The position numbers and the translations under genes are program-made. Below, one piece after another: positions 1 through 7,319 of a stretch of DNA of 64,000 bases (positions are counted from its first letter, which is position 1; the number at the start of each line of letters is the position of its first letter). Source of the DNA: Klebsiella electrica (lineage in GTDB: Bacteria; Pseudomonadota; Gammaproteobacteria; Enterobacterales; Enterobacteriaceae); NCBI RefSeq assembly GCF_006711645.1, contig NZ_CP041247.1:2480001-2544000 (forward strand). Direction: 5' to 3'. The notes under the pieces are model-generated. The model saw nothing but the letters and a program-made list of their open reading frames with translations. It did no database searches and had not been told where the DNA came from.

Positions 1-2
1 GC

Positions 3-242
3 TCCCTGGCCGTAAATTATGGCCTGGTTGGCTATCAGGCGCTCCCTCCCGGTATTGCTAAGAATTTAGTCCGCGGCAAGCCATTGCCTCCGGGGATTGC
101 GAAGAAAACGCTCCCGGCATCCATGATTCATGATTTGCCCTATTATCCTGGATATGAATGGCGTGCGGTTGGCGATGATTTGGTGCTGGTCGCATTAAGT
201 ACCGCCATTGTCACAGCCATTATTAATGGTGTTTTTGACTAG
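3..242 (+). CDS. CigR/RcnB-family protein, C-terminal part (5' truncated by window)
   Basis: An open frame enters at the window edge and ends at a TAG at 240-242, giving about 79 residues. It contains two copies of an LPPGIAK-type motif (residues about 17-23 and 34-40 of the visible part), then a Y-Y-P-G-Y-E-W-R stretch and a hydrophobic C-terminal segment. This resembles RcnB/YohN and the CigR anti-virulence family, whose members carry such repeats and are exported or membrane associated. The N-terminus and any signal peptide lie outside the window. A strong terminator follows directly. The family call rests on motif recognition only. Confidence 0.6.
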   Translation, partial: SLAVNYGLVGYQALPPGIAKNLVRGKPLPPGIAKKTLPASMIHDLPYYPGYEWRAVGDDLVLVALSTAIVTAIINGVFD

Positions 243-263
243 TAATACAGCGCTTATTCTGAG

Positions 264-287
264 GCCCCGCAAATGCGGGGCTTTTTT
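264..287 (+). terminator. Rho-independent terminator after the CigR-like gene
   Basis: A perfect 7-bp GC-rich stem (GCCCCGC / GCGGGGC) with an AAAT loop is followed by six T residues, 22 bases after the stop codon of the upstream gene. Confidence 0.9.
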
Positions 288-460
288 ATGGCAAAAATGC
301 AGGATCAGGCAGGGCTGAAACGCAGTGATGGAATTTTATAAGGCCCTGGATTCTGCCTCCGGAAGAATAATGTATTCTTTCGCCGCACGGGCAAAATGGA
401 TAATGGTAGATTTCACCTATAATAGTAGTGATGACGGTGATTATATTACGGGGGATGACG

Positions 461-649
461 ATGATTTATTTACGGAATTCTGTCACAGGAAAAGTTATGA
501 CGCAGGAAGAGTGGCAGCAATCCTTAAGCGAGTGGGAGGATGAGGGCGGCTCACCTTCGCCAACAGGCGAGTTCGTTGAGGTTGTGAGAGACAGCAACGG
601 AAACTGGGTGGAGAAAAAAAATGACGGTGATTTGCCCGACAGCAGCTGA
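461..649 (+). CDS. Small hypothetical acidic protein
   Basis: About 62 residues, rich in Glu, Asp, Ser and Trp, beginning M-I-Y-L-R-N-S and containing a T-Q-E-E-W-Q-Q stretch; soluble, with no signal or membrane segment. The run GGGGG at 450-454 fits a ribosome binding site for the ATG at 461; an ATG at 455 is the alternative start. I do not recognise a family. Its neighbours (a terminator on the left, an empty stretch on the right) give no functional hint. Reading frame and composition are protein-like but the evidence is thin. Confidence 0.35.
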   Translation: MIYLRNSVTGKVMTQEEWQQSLSEWEDEGGSPSPTGEFVEVVRDSNGNWVEKKNDGDLPDSS

Positions 650-1011
650 AAACCTCTGTGGCGACTTAACCACGCTTTCCGTCATGCCAGGTGGATAATG
701 GCTGTGGTGGGATGCTTGTTTAAGCATGAAAGTTTGGTTAAATATTTCTTGCTTAAACAAGATGTTATGGTTAAATAATGGGTTTTTATCAACCGGTATG
801 GTTCGCGTATTGCTTCCGGGCGGTTGACTTTCCCGCTACCGGATTCATGGCGATATCCCGGTAACGTCCGCCCTGGCGTAAAACAGCCAGTGTTCAGGGC
901 CAGCGGGTTGGATCCGAGCGAGGAGCGGACATGCATGCTGTCCGCTGGCGGGCCACACTTTATTCTCTTAACCTGGTGTCGTCGTGGTAATTAAACGACG
1001 AACGCGGCAGA
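650..1011. other. Intergenic stretch without a recognisable gene
   Basis: About 360 bases with no convincing frame. It holds an inverted repeat at 924-946 (AGCGGACA, 7-base centre, TGTCCGCT) without a T run, so it is not a classical terminator. Nothing else could be assigned. Confidence 0.5.
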
Positions 1012-1248
1012 TCAGGATTGCCGTGGCGATGAGAATTTTGCCGCAATCATTTCAGATGTGGGTTGTATTCCCCCCAGACTCCACTGCTCAGGTTCATATT
1101 CATCAATCCTCACCCATACCGAGCGGCGAAATTCAGGATCGCCGCGGCCTTCAATTTCCACGATCAGATCGGTCATGCGACGTAACAGCTCATTTTTTTG
1201 CTCCGGACTCATAATTCCTTTAATGGTTTGCACATTGACGAAAGGCAT
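1012..1248 (-). CDS. Tautomerase family protein (4-oxalocrotonate tautomerase-like)
   Basis: A 78-residue protein beginning M-P-F-V-N-V-Q. In this superfamily the initiator Met is removed and Pro1 becomes the catalytic base for keto-enol tautomerisation. I chose the start at 1248 because it puts Pro directly after Met and because GGAG lies six bases upstream; an upstream ATG at 1260 would bury the proline. The W-V-R-I-D-E-Y segment about residue 50 and W-S-L-G-G about residue 60 match the small tautomerase fold. It is transcribed divergently from an HxlR regulator across a 61-bp gap, which suggests local control by that regulator. Substrate unknown. Confidence 0.8.
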   Translation of the reverse strand: MPFVNVQTIKGIMSPEQKNELLRRMTDLIVEIEGRGDPEFRRSVWVRIDEYEPEQWSLGGIQPTSEMIAAKFSSPRQS

Positions 1249-1309
1249 TGTATTCTCCATGAATATCTAGGTCTTAAAATCATACTCAGGTTAAAAGGTA
1301 AAACAAGAG

Positions 1310-1768
1310 ATGTCAAAAGATAATTCACTGCCGTATTTGCTGCCTGAGCTGTGTGGGCTCGCGGCAGCCGCAGAACTGCTTGGCGATCAATGGGTTTTGT
1401 TGATTCTAAGAGAGGCTTTCTATGGTGTTACTCGCTTTGAAACGATACGTTGCCATACGAAGATAACGAAGCAGACCCTGGCGAACCGGTTAAAAAAAAT
1501 GACAGACCTCGGCCTGCTTTGCAAAATCCCTTATCAAGAGGAAGGTACACGGGAACGCTACGAGTACGTTCTCACGCCAAAAGGGCGCAGCCTCGCACCG
1601 ATCCTTTTTTCCCTGATGGCATGGGGGCATAAAAATATACTGCATGATGATCCCCATATTTCTTTAGTTGATAAAGCAAGTGGCGAAGCAGTATACGGAG
1701 CATTTGTCTCGGCCAGTGGCGAGGTTGTTGAGGCTAAAAATATACAGATAGTGGCTTGTAAAAGTTAA
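1310..1768 (+). CDS. HxlR-family winged-helix transcriptional regulator
   Basis: A 152-residue DNA-binding protein. The N-terminal 100 residues show the HxlR pattern: A-A-E-L-L-G-D-Q-W about residue 20, L-I-L-R-E about 31, I-T-K-Q-T-L-A-N-R-L-K as the recognition helix near 52-62, and Y-V-L-T-P-K-G-R near 85 in the wing. HxlR proteins usually sense electrophiles or aldehydes and control adjacent detoxification genes. The divergent tautomerase is the obvious target, and the oxidoreductases further along could belong to the same response (inference). The ribosome binding site is weak (A/G-rich run just before the ATG). Confidence 0.85.
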   Translation: MSKDNSLPYLLPELCGLAAAAELLGDQWVLLILREAFYGVTRFETIRCHTKITKQTLANRLKKMTDLGLLCKIPYQEEGTRERYEYVLTPKGRSLAPILFSLMAWGHKNILHDDPHISLVDKASGEAVYGAFVSASGEVVEAKNIQIVACKS

Positions 1769-1794
1769 TTTCACTAAGAAATAATTGATCAACA

Positions 1795-1929
1795 CGCGCG
1801 TCAAGCGGCATCAGTACATCCTGATGAACGAACGAGTGGATCCGCAGAGTGATTTAATCAGTGCGTCGCATCCATCGGGTGCAGGCTATTTCATCCCGGT
1901 GCAATGCATCGGTAAAAAATCCCCTTGAG
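1795..1929 (+). pseudogene. Possible gene remnant
   Basis: A start-less frame running from about 1795 to the TGA at 1926-1928 reads as a coherent protein tail (N-T-R-V-K-R-H-Q-Y-I-L-M-N-E-R, then S-A-G-Y-F-I-P-V-like residues). No start codon or binding site precedes it. It may be the degraded end of a lost gene. I cannot name the family. Confidence 0.2.
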
Positions 1930-1946
1930 CAGGCACACTCAAGGGG
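1914..1946 (-). terminator. Terminator for the minus-strand cluster
   Basis: A perfect 9-bp stem (CCCCTTGAG / CTCAAGGGG) with an 8-base loop; read on the minus strand it is followed by ATTTTTTA. It lies about 330 bases beyond the last minus-strand gene of the oxidoreductase cluster, with only a doubtful frame in between (1995-2246). A run of A residues on the plus side makes it partly bidirectional. Confidence 0.6.
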
Positions 1947-2271
1947 AAAATACTTCATGACATGATTGCTGTGTGCGACTTTGCACGCTATCCATCATCC
2001 AGGAAAAATCCAGGTGTTTCCAGATGTTTCTGGTCCGAACAGTTCCCTGACGAAGTTGGTGAGTGCGAGGATGGCTTGTCTGTCCCGGCATAAAAGGGAG
2101 GGTGTCCGTTCCCGACGCTGGTGGAGCAAAATAACCCGCCAGGCTGAAAACGCGGGCGAAGATATTGGCTGCGGTCGGTGGCGTGAGAAACGCGGGTGTG
2201 ACGGGGGGCTTTCAGGACGAGAAGCGGTTCTATGCGGGCGGCTCAATATAAGCGACTGAGCCGCAATAAAC

Positions 2272-2565
2272 TCAAAAAATATTTTCCAGTAACGTAGCTT
2301 TCATCGTGGCTTCAAAGGGAATAATTTCCGCTTTAGCAATATTGAATTTTTGGAATGGATCCTGGCTAAGGCGGGCTTCCAGAGATTCAAGGCTGTCACA
2401 TTTGGCGAGAATAACGCCGCCATTACGCGGAATGCGCCTTCCGGAGGTTAAAAATACACCATCGGAATAACCTTTCTTCAGCCACTCGACATGGTCTGGT
2501 AATTGCGAGTCAACGTCTTCTAGCGGTTTTATATAAGTCAGAACAACCACATAAATGATACTCAT
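2272..2565 (-). CDS. YciI-like protein
   Basis: A 97-residue protein with the YciI/YCII fold pattern: an N-terminal strand with V-V-V-L-T-Y, then a D-H-V-E-W-L-K-K-G segment near residue 24 (the conserved His of the family), S-G-R-R near 41, and D-P-F near residue 70. YciI-related proteins are small ferredoxin-like enzymes or ligand binders of mostly unknown substrate. Its ATG overlaps the TGA of the preceding frame by four bases (ATGA), a typical translational coupling, which implies it was co-translated with the now broken SDR gene upstream. It is the last gene of the minus-strand group. Confidence 0.75.
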   Translation of the reverse strand: MSIIYVVVLTYIKPLEDVDSQLPDHVEWLKKGYSDGVFLTSGRRIPRNGGVILAKCDSLESLEARLSQDPFQKFNIAKAEIIPFEATMKATLLENIF

Positions 2566-2888
2566 TTCAAAGTCCTTGTAAAAAGAAAGCCATAGAATGC
2601 TAGCACCAGAGAAGGTAAAGAAGAAGAATAACTTCCCGCCATCATCCGGGAAGCCTCGCTTATGTACACGTCGCTGATGGACAACATCAAGCGGAGCCGG
2701 TGTCGTAAACGCCAGTATTGCAAATTATGCTGCTCAACCGGCGTTGGCGAAGAGGGGATAGGGGATAGCCAGGAAAAAGGGTTGAGCAATCCTGAATTAT
2801 CCCTCCAGACCAGAGCCGCTTCAGTCCGGAGATGACCAAACCCACGAGCGGCCCCTGTGATAAAGCAGGTTTTCGCTGCCATGATCAT
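2562..2888 (-). pseudogene. Broken short-chain dehydrogenase gene
   Basis: The frame opens with a typical SDR N-terminus (M-A-A-K-T-C-F-I-T-G-A-A-R-G-F-G), i.e. the TGxxxGxG nucleotide-binding loop, then loses all similarity to the family. In another frame of the same strand an N-A-G-like piece can be read near 2745. The region is only about 320 bases against roughly 750 for an intact SDR, so large parts are missing. It keeps a four-base stop/start overlap with the downstream YciI-like gene. I read it as a deletion- and frameshift-damaged SDR. A second, intact SDR lies immediately upstream. Confidence 0.6.
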
Positions 2889-2917
2889 GTGTTAAATGTC
2901 ATTCCTCTGTTTACCTG

Positions 2918-3748
2918 TCAGCGGGTCTGACTGAGAATAATGCGGTCGAATATACGGTCGCCCAGCCAGACGCGCATGCGGATAAGCAGCCGGGCAAACT
3001 TACCCGCCGCATACCGCGTACGCGGGTTACGGCTATAAACAGCGCGGGACACCACTTCCGCAATGACCTCCGGTTCGCTGCCTGTACCTTGTCCGTACGT
3101 TTTTTTTATCGACCTGGCCACCATTTTCACCTGGCGACCATAAGGTCCGTTGGCCGAACGTTTGACAATACTGTCGCTGGCAGCATCGCCGAAGCCGGTC
3201 TCTATTATCCCCGGTTCAACAATAACGACCTTGATCCCGAACTCAGCGACTTCCAGCCTGAGGCAGTCTGACCACCCTTCCAGCGCGTGTTTAGTTGCGT
3301 GGTACCAGGCCCCCAGAATGCTGTACATCTTTCCCCCCATGGAGGTGATATTGACAATATGCCCGGAGCGTCTGGCCCTCATTGCCGGGAGCAGCAACTG
3401 CGTGAGCCGCGCGGCACCGAACAGATTAACCTCAAACTGATAGCGCGCTTCGTCAAGACCGATCTCTTCTACGGGGCCATAGAGGCCAAAACCGGCATTG
3501 TTAACCAGTACATCAACACCGCCGGTCTGGGCCAGAATGGTGGCCACGCCGGACACCATCTCCTCATCGACAGAAATATCCATCCGCAGCGACTGTGCGC
3601 CAAGACTGACCAGATCCGTCATTTTTTCGACATGACGGGCGGCAGCGTACACCTGATAGCCATCCTGAATCAGACGACGGGCAATGGCCTTACCCATACC
3701 GGACGAAGCGCCGGTGACCAGCGCGGTTTTCTTTTCCTGAGTAAACAT
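2918..3748 (-). CDS. SDR family NAD(P)-dependent oxidoreductase
   Basis: A 276-residue classical short-chain dehydrogenase. Visible motifs: T-G-A-S-S-G-M-G (cofactor loop, residues about 13-20), N-N-A-G near 85, and the catalytic Tyr-Lys pair in Y-H-A-T-K near 150, preceded by I-T-S-M-G-G carrying the catalytic Ser. P-G-I-I-E-T-G near 183 is the usual post-catalytic loop. The length suits a classical SDR with a short C-terminal extension. I start at 3748 because AGGTG lies four bases before this ATG; the upstream ATG at 3763 lacks a site. It sits between the Rossmann-fold gene and the broken SDR on the same strand. Substrate unknown. Confidence 0.88.
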   Translation of the reverse strand: MFTQEKKTALVTGASSGMGKAIARRLIQDGYQVYAAARHVEKMTDLVSLGAQSLRMDISVDEEMVSGVATILAQTGGVDVLVNNAGFGLYGPVEEIGLDEARYQFEVNLFGAARLTQLLLPAMRARRSGHIVNITSMGGKMYSILGAWYHATKHALEGWSDCLRLEVAEFGIKVVIVEPGIIETGFGDAASDSIVKRSANGPYGRQVKMVARSIKKTYGQGTGSEPEVIAEVVSRAVYSRNPRTRYAAGKFARLLIRMRVWLGDRIFDRIILSQTR

Positions 3749-3943
3749 AGGCACCTCAATCAATGAACGGCGTCCAGTTTGCCTGAACCGATGCCTTATC
3801 TATCTTGTGTTACGCGCCAGAACGCTTGCTAAAGGCGCCACACGTAACAACATGGAAAGTGCTGACATCAGATACCGCGCGCCCATGGCAGTATATCGCC
3901 GGCGATCACCACATCAGCCCCCAGCGCGCTCACGCCGCTATCG

Positions 3944-4618
3944 TCACGCTGACCCACTTCCCGGTTTGATCAACTGGTCAGAAGACAGAACAACAACCCC
4001 CTTACTGACGGGGACCTTTTGCGCCAGCGCCCGGGCAACAGCCAGAGCCCTTACGGGTTTGTAAGCCCCGGGAAGGACGGGAGACAACAGCCGGGCTATT
4101 GGTATGGAAATAATTTCACCGAGGCGAACTGGCTGTCCCAGCCCGGAACGAGAGTCAAGCAACAAAGAGGGGCGTGCAATGACCAGCGTGGTTAACGGCA
4201 AGGCTCTGAGCGCCTCCTCCAGCTCTCCCTTAACCCGGGTATAAAACATTGATGACCTGGCATTCGCTCCGCCAGCGCTGACCAGCCCGATACGGCTGAC
4301 CCCAGCCCGTATCGCTGCCTGCGCAACGGCCAGATTAGCGTCAAAATCCACCGCCCGGAACGCCTCTTTACTGCCTGCAATTTTTATTGTTGTGCCCAGT
4401 ACAAGGTAGGCCTCATCGGCAGGAGGAAGCTGTGGCAGGGATGTAAAATCAACCACATGGACCTGCAATTTGGGATTGCTGACGCTGAGTGGTTTACGGC
4501 TCAGGGCGTGGATGCAGGACACTCCCGGGTCATTCAGCAGAAGCTGCAGCAACTGCCCGCCTACCAGGCCCGAGGCACCTGCAAGTAATACAACGCGATG
4601 TTTTTCAGAGCTTGTCAT
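3944..4618 (-). CDS. NAD(P)H-binding Rossmann-fold oxidoreductase (HTATIP2/YbjT-like)
   Basis: A 224-residue protein of the atypical SDR type. It shows the G-A-S-G-L-V-G-G cofactor loop at about residues 14-21, an A-L-S-R-K-P segment where the adenosine ribose or 2'-phosphate is read, L-G-T-T-I-K near 75, and F-Y-T-R-V-K-G-E-L-E near residue 130, where the Y-x3-K pair sits. This pattern fits the HTATIP2/YbjT group, used in redox or quinone chemistry or as redox sensors. It is 11 bases downstream of the AraC regulator gene and on the same strand, so probably co-transcribed with it. Substrate unknown. Confidence 0.75.
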   Translation of the reverse strand: MTSSEKHRVVLLAGASGLVGGQLLQLLLNDPGVSCIHALSRKPLSVSNPKLQVHVVDFTSLPQLPPADEAYLVLGTTIKIAGSKEAFRAVDFDANLAVAQAAIRAGVSRIGLVSAGGANARSSMFYTRVKGELEEALRALPLTTLVIARPSLLLDSRSGLGQPVRLGEIISIPIARLLSPVLPGAYKPVRALAVARALAQKVPVSKGVVVLSSDQLIKPGSGSA

Positions 4619-4629
4619 GACGTTCTCTT

Positions 4630-5637
4630 TTAACCAGGGTGCCTGACTGCCCGGACCGTTTCAGGGGTCTGGCCTGTCCAGGTCATAAAGGCGCGATAAA
4701 ATGAATTGGGGTCTTCAAAACCAAGTAAGAATGCGATTTCATAACCGGGCAGACGGGTGTTGCACAGATAGTGGCGGGCCAGATTTTCGCGGCAGGTGTT
4801 GATGAGGGCGCGGAAATTCTCCCCCTCATCCTCAAGCCTGCGCTGCAGTGTGCGTTTACTCATCCCCAGGCGCTCTGCGGTTTTTTCAAGGGTGGCTTCG
4901 TTACCCGGCAACAGCTCCAGAAGTACCGCATGCACGCGTTCAGCGGTTGACGCCGTTGCATCCAGCTGGCTGAGACGGCGTCGCAGCTCAGGTTCAAAGA
5001 CCTGCCACATCCCTTCATTTACCGTCAAAAAAGGCCGCAGAGCATCCGTGGCGGCAAAGCGGATAGCCGGCTTTTCGCCGTGCGAGATGGCTGTACCGAA
5101 GAAGTGGGTAAAGTGGCCCGCCTGCGCAGCCATGGGAGGCTGCGGGAGCAGGACGTTTAATGCCCTGACCGGTTCGCGTGTTGCAAGGCGTACCAGTCGC
5201 AGTAAAAACGCCAGTTCTGCGATCTGTAGAGAGACGGGGATGTCCGCGGCGGATAACCAGCGCGGTGAAACCGTCAGAATGCCGTTATGATCAACGGCCG
5301 TTTCCAGCACCATAGGGGCAATGAGCTGCTTATATCGGGCCAACCGCTGGACCGCCTGCATCATATCCGTGCTGCACAGCGCAGCGAAAAGCGGCGGATC
5401 AAACACTTCCGCAGAAACTTTGTCGACAAGGGGAAGGGGGAACGCGGGATGATTCATCCCGGCTTCAAGGGCATGCCACAAACGAATATATTCATCAGTA
5501 TCAAGACCGCGCTCGGTCCTTGAAAACGTATCATCTGGCAAGCCAGCCCTGCGCAGTATGTCTTCAGGCGTCAGCCCGGCGTCTTTGAGCAGCGTTCTCC
5601 AGCCGATATTGAGAGAGAAGGTGCGGTTACGTGCCAT
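4630..5637 (-). CDS. AraC-family transcriptional regulator (arabinose-binding-like N-terminus)
   Basis: A 335-residue protein. Residues 1-190 match the Arabinose_bd domain of OruR/ArgR-like AraC regulators (D-I-L-R-R-A-G-L-P-D and S-A-E-V-F-D-P-P-L-F-A segments). The C-terminal 100 residues are a double helix-turn-helix: T-A-E-R-L-G-M-S-K-R-T-L-Q-R-R-L in the first, and I-A-F-L-L-G-F-E-D-P-N-S-F-Y-R-A-F in the second. Such proteins usually activate neighbouring catabolic or redox genes. The two oxidoreductases directly downstream on the same strand are the likely targets. Confidence 0.88.
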   Translation of the reverse strand: MARNRTFSLNIGWRTLLKDAGLTPEDILRRAGLPDDTFSRTERGLDTDEYIRLWHALEAGMNHPAFPLPLVDKVSAEVFDPPLFAALCSTDMMQAVQRLARYKQLIAPMVLETAVDHNGILTVSPRWLSAADIPVSLQIAELAFLLRLVRLATREPVRALNVLLPQPPMAAQAGHFTHFFGTAISHGEKPAIRFAATDALRPFLTVNEGMWQVFEPELRRRLSQLDATASTAERVHAVLLELLPGNEATLEKTAERLGMSKRTLQRRLEDEGENFRALINTCRENLARHYLCNTRLPGYEIAFLLGFEDPNSFYRAFMTWTGQTPETVRAVRHPG

Positions 5638-6145
5638 ACTCAGGTTCCTGCAGTAAATATTTTACAGCGCTAAAGCTAGCATCATATTCAGTTAAACCGG
5701 AATGCTACAGGCAAAATGCGCCATCATTACGGCCAGTCACGCCACCATCTATATTCGCCCGGGTAGGGCCAGCCATCGTCATGCACAGACACAGGGTCAG
5801 CAGCAGATCGGAAGACTCAGCGACGGCCGTGCGCCATGCCGCCGGGTGCTGCCGCGGTTCCCGCTCTTCTTTGGCAAGCTGCTTTCGCGGACCAACAGGG
5901 CCGACTTTGCCGACCGTAGACTGAAACCACCCGGCGTAGAAACTTCACATACTGTGTCGCCATCGAATCATGGACAGAAGAATTTCCTTGTTCAAAAAAT
6001 AGGCTGCTATAATGATGAACAGTGTCAGCGCAATTAATATTCAATTAATATTTTTGTCATAAAAAAGCAACGAAAACGTTTGCGTAGGACGTCCTTGCGA
6101 TGTCTAATATTTGCAGCCGTATTAATTGTATGGGTGTTAAAAATT
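5638..6145. other. Intergenic stretch without a recognisable gene
   Basis: About 500 bases upstream of the AraC gene. Frames present here are short and compositionally random. It must hold the AraC promoter (minus strand) and that of the small membrane protein at 6146, but I see no clear consensus boxes. Confidence 0.5.
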
Positions 6146-6253
6146 ATGAGTGTCGTTGAATTAGGCCTTGGCCTGCTGTGGATTGGCAGTGTAGTTGCTA
6201 TCACTTTAGTAATGGACTATCGATTCAGACGTAAATATCGCTCGCACCTCTAG
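6146..6253 (+). CDS. 35-residue small membrane protein
   Basis: ATG at 6146, TAG at 6251-6253. One hydrophobic helix spans residues about 5-22 (E-L-G-L-G-L-L-W-I-G-S-V-V-A-I-T-L-V), followed by a strongly basic tail (Y-R-F-R-R-K-Y-R). This is the layout of single-span bacterial inner-membrane micro-proteins with a cytoplasmic C-terminus. A GGGTG sequence about nine bases upstream could serve as binding site. It lies close to mgtS and to two further small membrane frames. I do not recognise a named family. Too short to be picked by length-based gene finding. Confidence 0.5.
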   Translation: MSVVELGLGLLWIGSVVAITLVMDYRFRRKYRSHL

Positions 6254-6586
6254 CCTCCAGTAAAACTTATAAATCAGTATCTTACAACACGTCGTTCAGC
6301 GTCGTTTTTGCTTTCCGTCGATATGACAGGGGTGTTCGCGAGAGGAACCTGCATCAGCACCCCTGTCACATCGTCGTAATACAAATGAAAACAAGAGGCC
6401 TGAGCGCTTTCCCTGGTCAGAGCACTGTTGCGAGCAAGAGTCGAGTCCCGGCGGTGAACCTGTTTACAGCACCTGTGCTGTGGGCTTGTTGTCCGTTTAC
6501 TTTTGGTTAACCAATGTCAGGCGAAGGTTGAAGCAATATTTACCTTTTATCGGGTATTTTACAGAAAACGATAAAGGGGTCGTGTT
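6254..6586. other. Intergenic stretch with a long perfect inverted repeat
   Basis: About 330 bases without a gene. An 11-bp perfect inverted repeat (TGACAGGGGTG at 6324-6334, CACCCCTGTCA at 6358-6368) encloses 23 bases. There is no T run after it, so it is not a standard terminator. It could fold in RNA or bind a protein. Confidence 0.5.
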
Positions 6587-6787
6587 GTGAAAAAAATAGG
6601 CGGCGCATTGTTCTTTGTCGGTTGTCTTGCGGCAAGCTCTGCGATGTATTACTACCTTTACACGCAATTTAAAGCCGTTCACGAGCATCCAGAGCAGCAG
6701 AGAGTCACAGATGAGAACCTGGATAACTGTGCTGGCGTTTTTTATGTGTCTTCTGGCCGGGATAACTCTGTATTACAGCATCCTTAA
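6587..6787 (+). CDS. Small membrane protein, GTG start
   Basis: A 66-residue frame from a GTG at 6587. Residues 1-27 form a basic start and hydrophobic helix (M-K-K-I-G-G-A-L-F-F-V-G-C-L-A-A-S-S-A-M), then a polar tail rich in Glu, Gln and Asn. GGGG at 6576-6579 lies seven bases upstream. The helix could be a membrane anchor; A-x-S-S-A could also be read as an uncertain signal cleavage area. It overlaps, in another frame, a second small membrane frame starting at 6711. Real coding status is uncertain and no family is recognised. Confidence 0.4.
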   Translation: MKKIGGALFFVGCLAASSAMYYYLYTQFKAVHEHPEQQRVTDENLDNCAGVFYVSSGRDNSVLQHP

Positions 6788-6821
6788 GGATTTTCTGACA
6801 GATATTCAATTCGTTGCATAA
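6711..6821 (+). CDS. 36-residue small membrane protein
   Basis: ATG at 6711, TAA at 6819-6821. The protein is almost entirely one hydrophobic helix: M-R-T-W-I-T-V-L-A-F-F-M-C-L-L-A-G-I-T-L followed by Y-Y-S-I-L-K-D-F-L. It overlaps the tail of the 6587 frame in a different phase. A weak A/G-rich sequence (AGAGAG, about ten bases upstream) could serve in initiation, and coupling to the upstream frame is possible. The layout resembles the 31-36 residue membrane peptides of enterobacteria. Confidence 0.45.
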   Translation: MRTWITVLAFFMCLLAGITLYYSILKDFLTDIQFVA

Positions 6822-7009
6822 CATGAATCCTTAAGAGCCTGTTTTGTATCTCCAGATACAGGTGTCGAAAGTTGGCGGAAAAATAAATGTCCGGAGTTAA
6901 ACGATGTGCGGGGTGCATAAGACTGGTCAGCAACGGTTGGTTGCAATCAGGAACGCAGGCTAAACGGCAGAAACCAGGTAACACGATGATCGGGAAGCCA
7001 AAAGCGGAA

Positions 7010-7040
7010 CGCCCCCTGGTGCAGTCAGCAGCAGGGGGCG
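7010..7040 (-). terminator. Probable terminator of mgtS
   Basis: A perfect 9-bp stem (CGCCCCCTG / CAGGGGGCG) with a 13-base loop; on the minus strand it is followed by TTCCGCTTTTGG, a broken T tract. It starts 27 bases after the mgtS stop codon. Confidence 0.55.
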
Positions 7041-7067
7041 GTTACGGGTGGGGATTATCGTCGTTCA

Positions 7068-7163
7068 TCAGTCATCCCATTTGTGGCTTAGATACGCGGC
7101 AAGAAAACCAAAGAACAGAATTGTTCCCAGTACTGCCATGAATACATGCATATTTCCCAGCAT
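7068..7163 (-). CDS. mgtS: MgtS small membrane protein (stabilises Mg2+ transporter MgtA)
   Basis: A 31-residue frame that matches E. coli MgtS (formerly YneM) at nearly every position as I remember that sequence: M-L-G-N-M-H-V-F-M-A-V-L-G-T-I-L-F-F at the start and Y-L-S-H-K-W-D-D at the end. In E. coli MgtS is an inner-membrane peptide made under low Mg2+ by PhoP; it protects MgtA from proteolysis and modulates PitA. GGAGG stands six bases before the ATG. A PhoP box with a well spaced -10 lies about 90 bases upstream. Its E. coli neighbours ydeE and eamA are present here but 25 kb away. Confidence 0.93.
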   Translation of the reverse strand: MLGNMHVFMAVLGTILFFGFLAAYLSHKWDD

Positions 7164-7234
7164 GATTAACCTCCATTATTGATGAGTGTGCGCTAAGCGA
7201 TCCTTATTGAACATAGTGTACGGTTGTTGCATAA

Positions 7235-7269
7235 AGAATAACCTGGTCAACTTAAACAAATAATTAACA
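7235..7269 (-). promoter_or_regulatory. PhoP-dependent promoter of mgtS
   Basis: On the minus strand, two hexamers TGTTAA and TGTTTA are separated by five bases (7253-7269), the direct-repeat layout of a PhoP box. A -10-like TATTCT (7235-7240) follows after 12 bases, the spacing used by PhoP-activated class II promoters where the box replaces the -35. Transcription would start near 7228. Confidence 0.8.
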
Positions 7270-7319
7270 AGAAAAATCTTTTCCGCGTGAAATCAAGCGT
7301 GCGGTGAATGATGAGCCTG

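Noticed and set aside
325..543. 72-codon frame on the plus strand
   Set aside because: It overlaps the better supported small frame at 461 in another phase and has no ribosome binding site.
1995..2246. 83-codon minus-strand frame
   Set aside because: Rich in Arg, Pro and Ser at the start with no binding site; only a short stretch looks protein-like.
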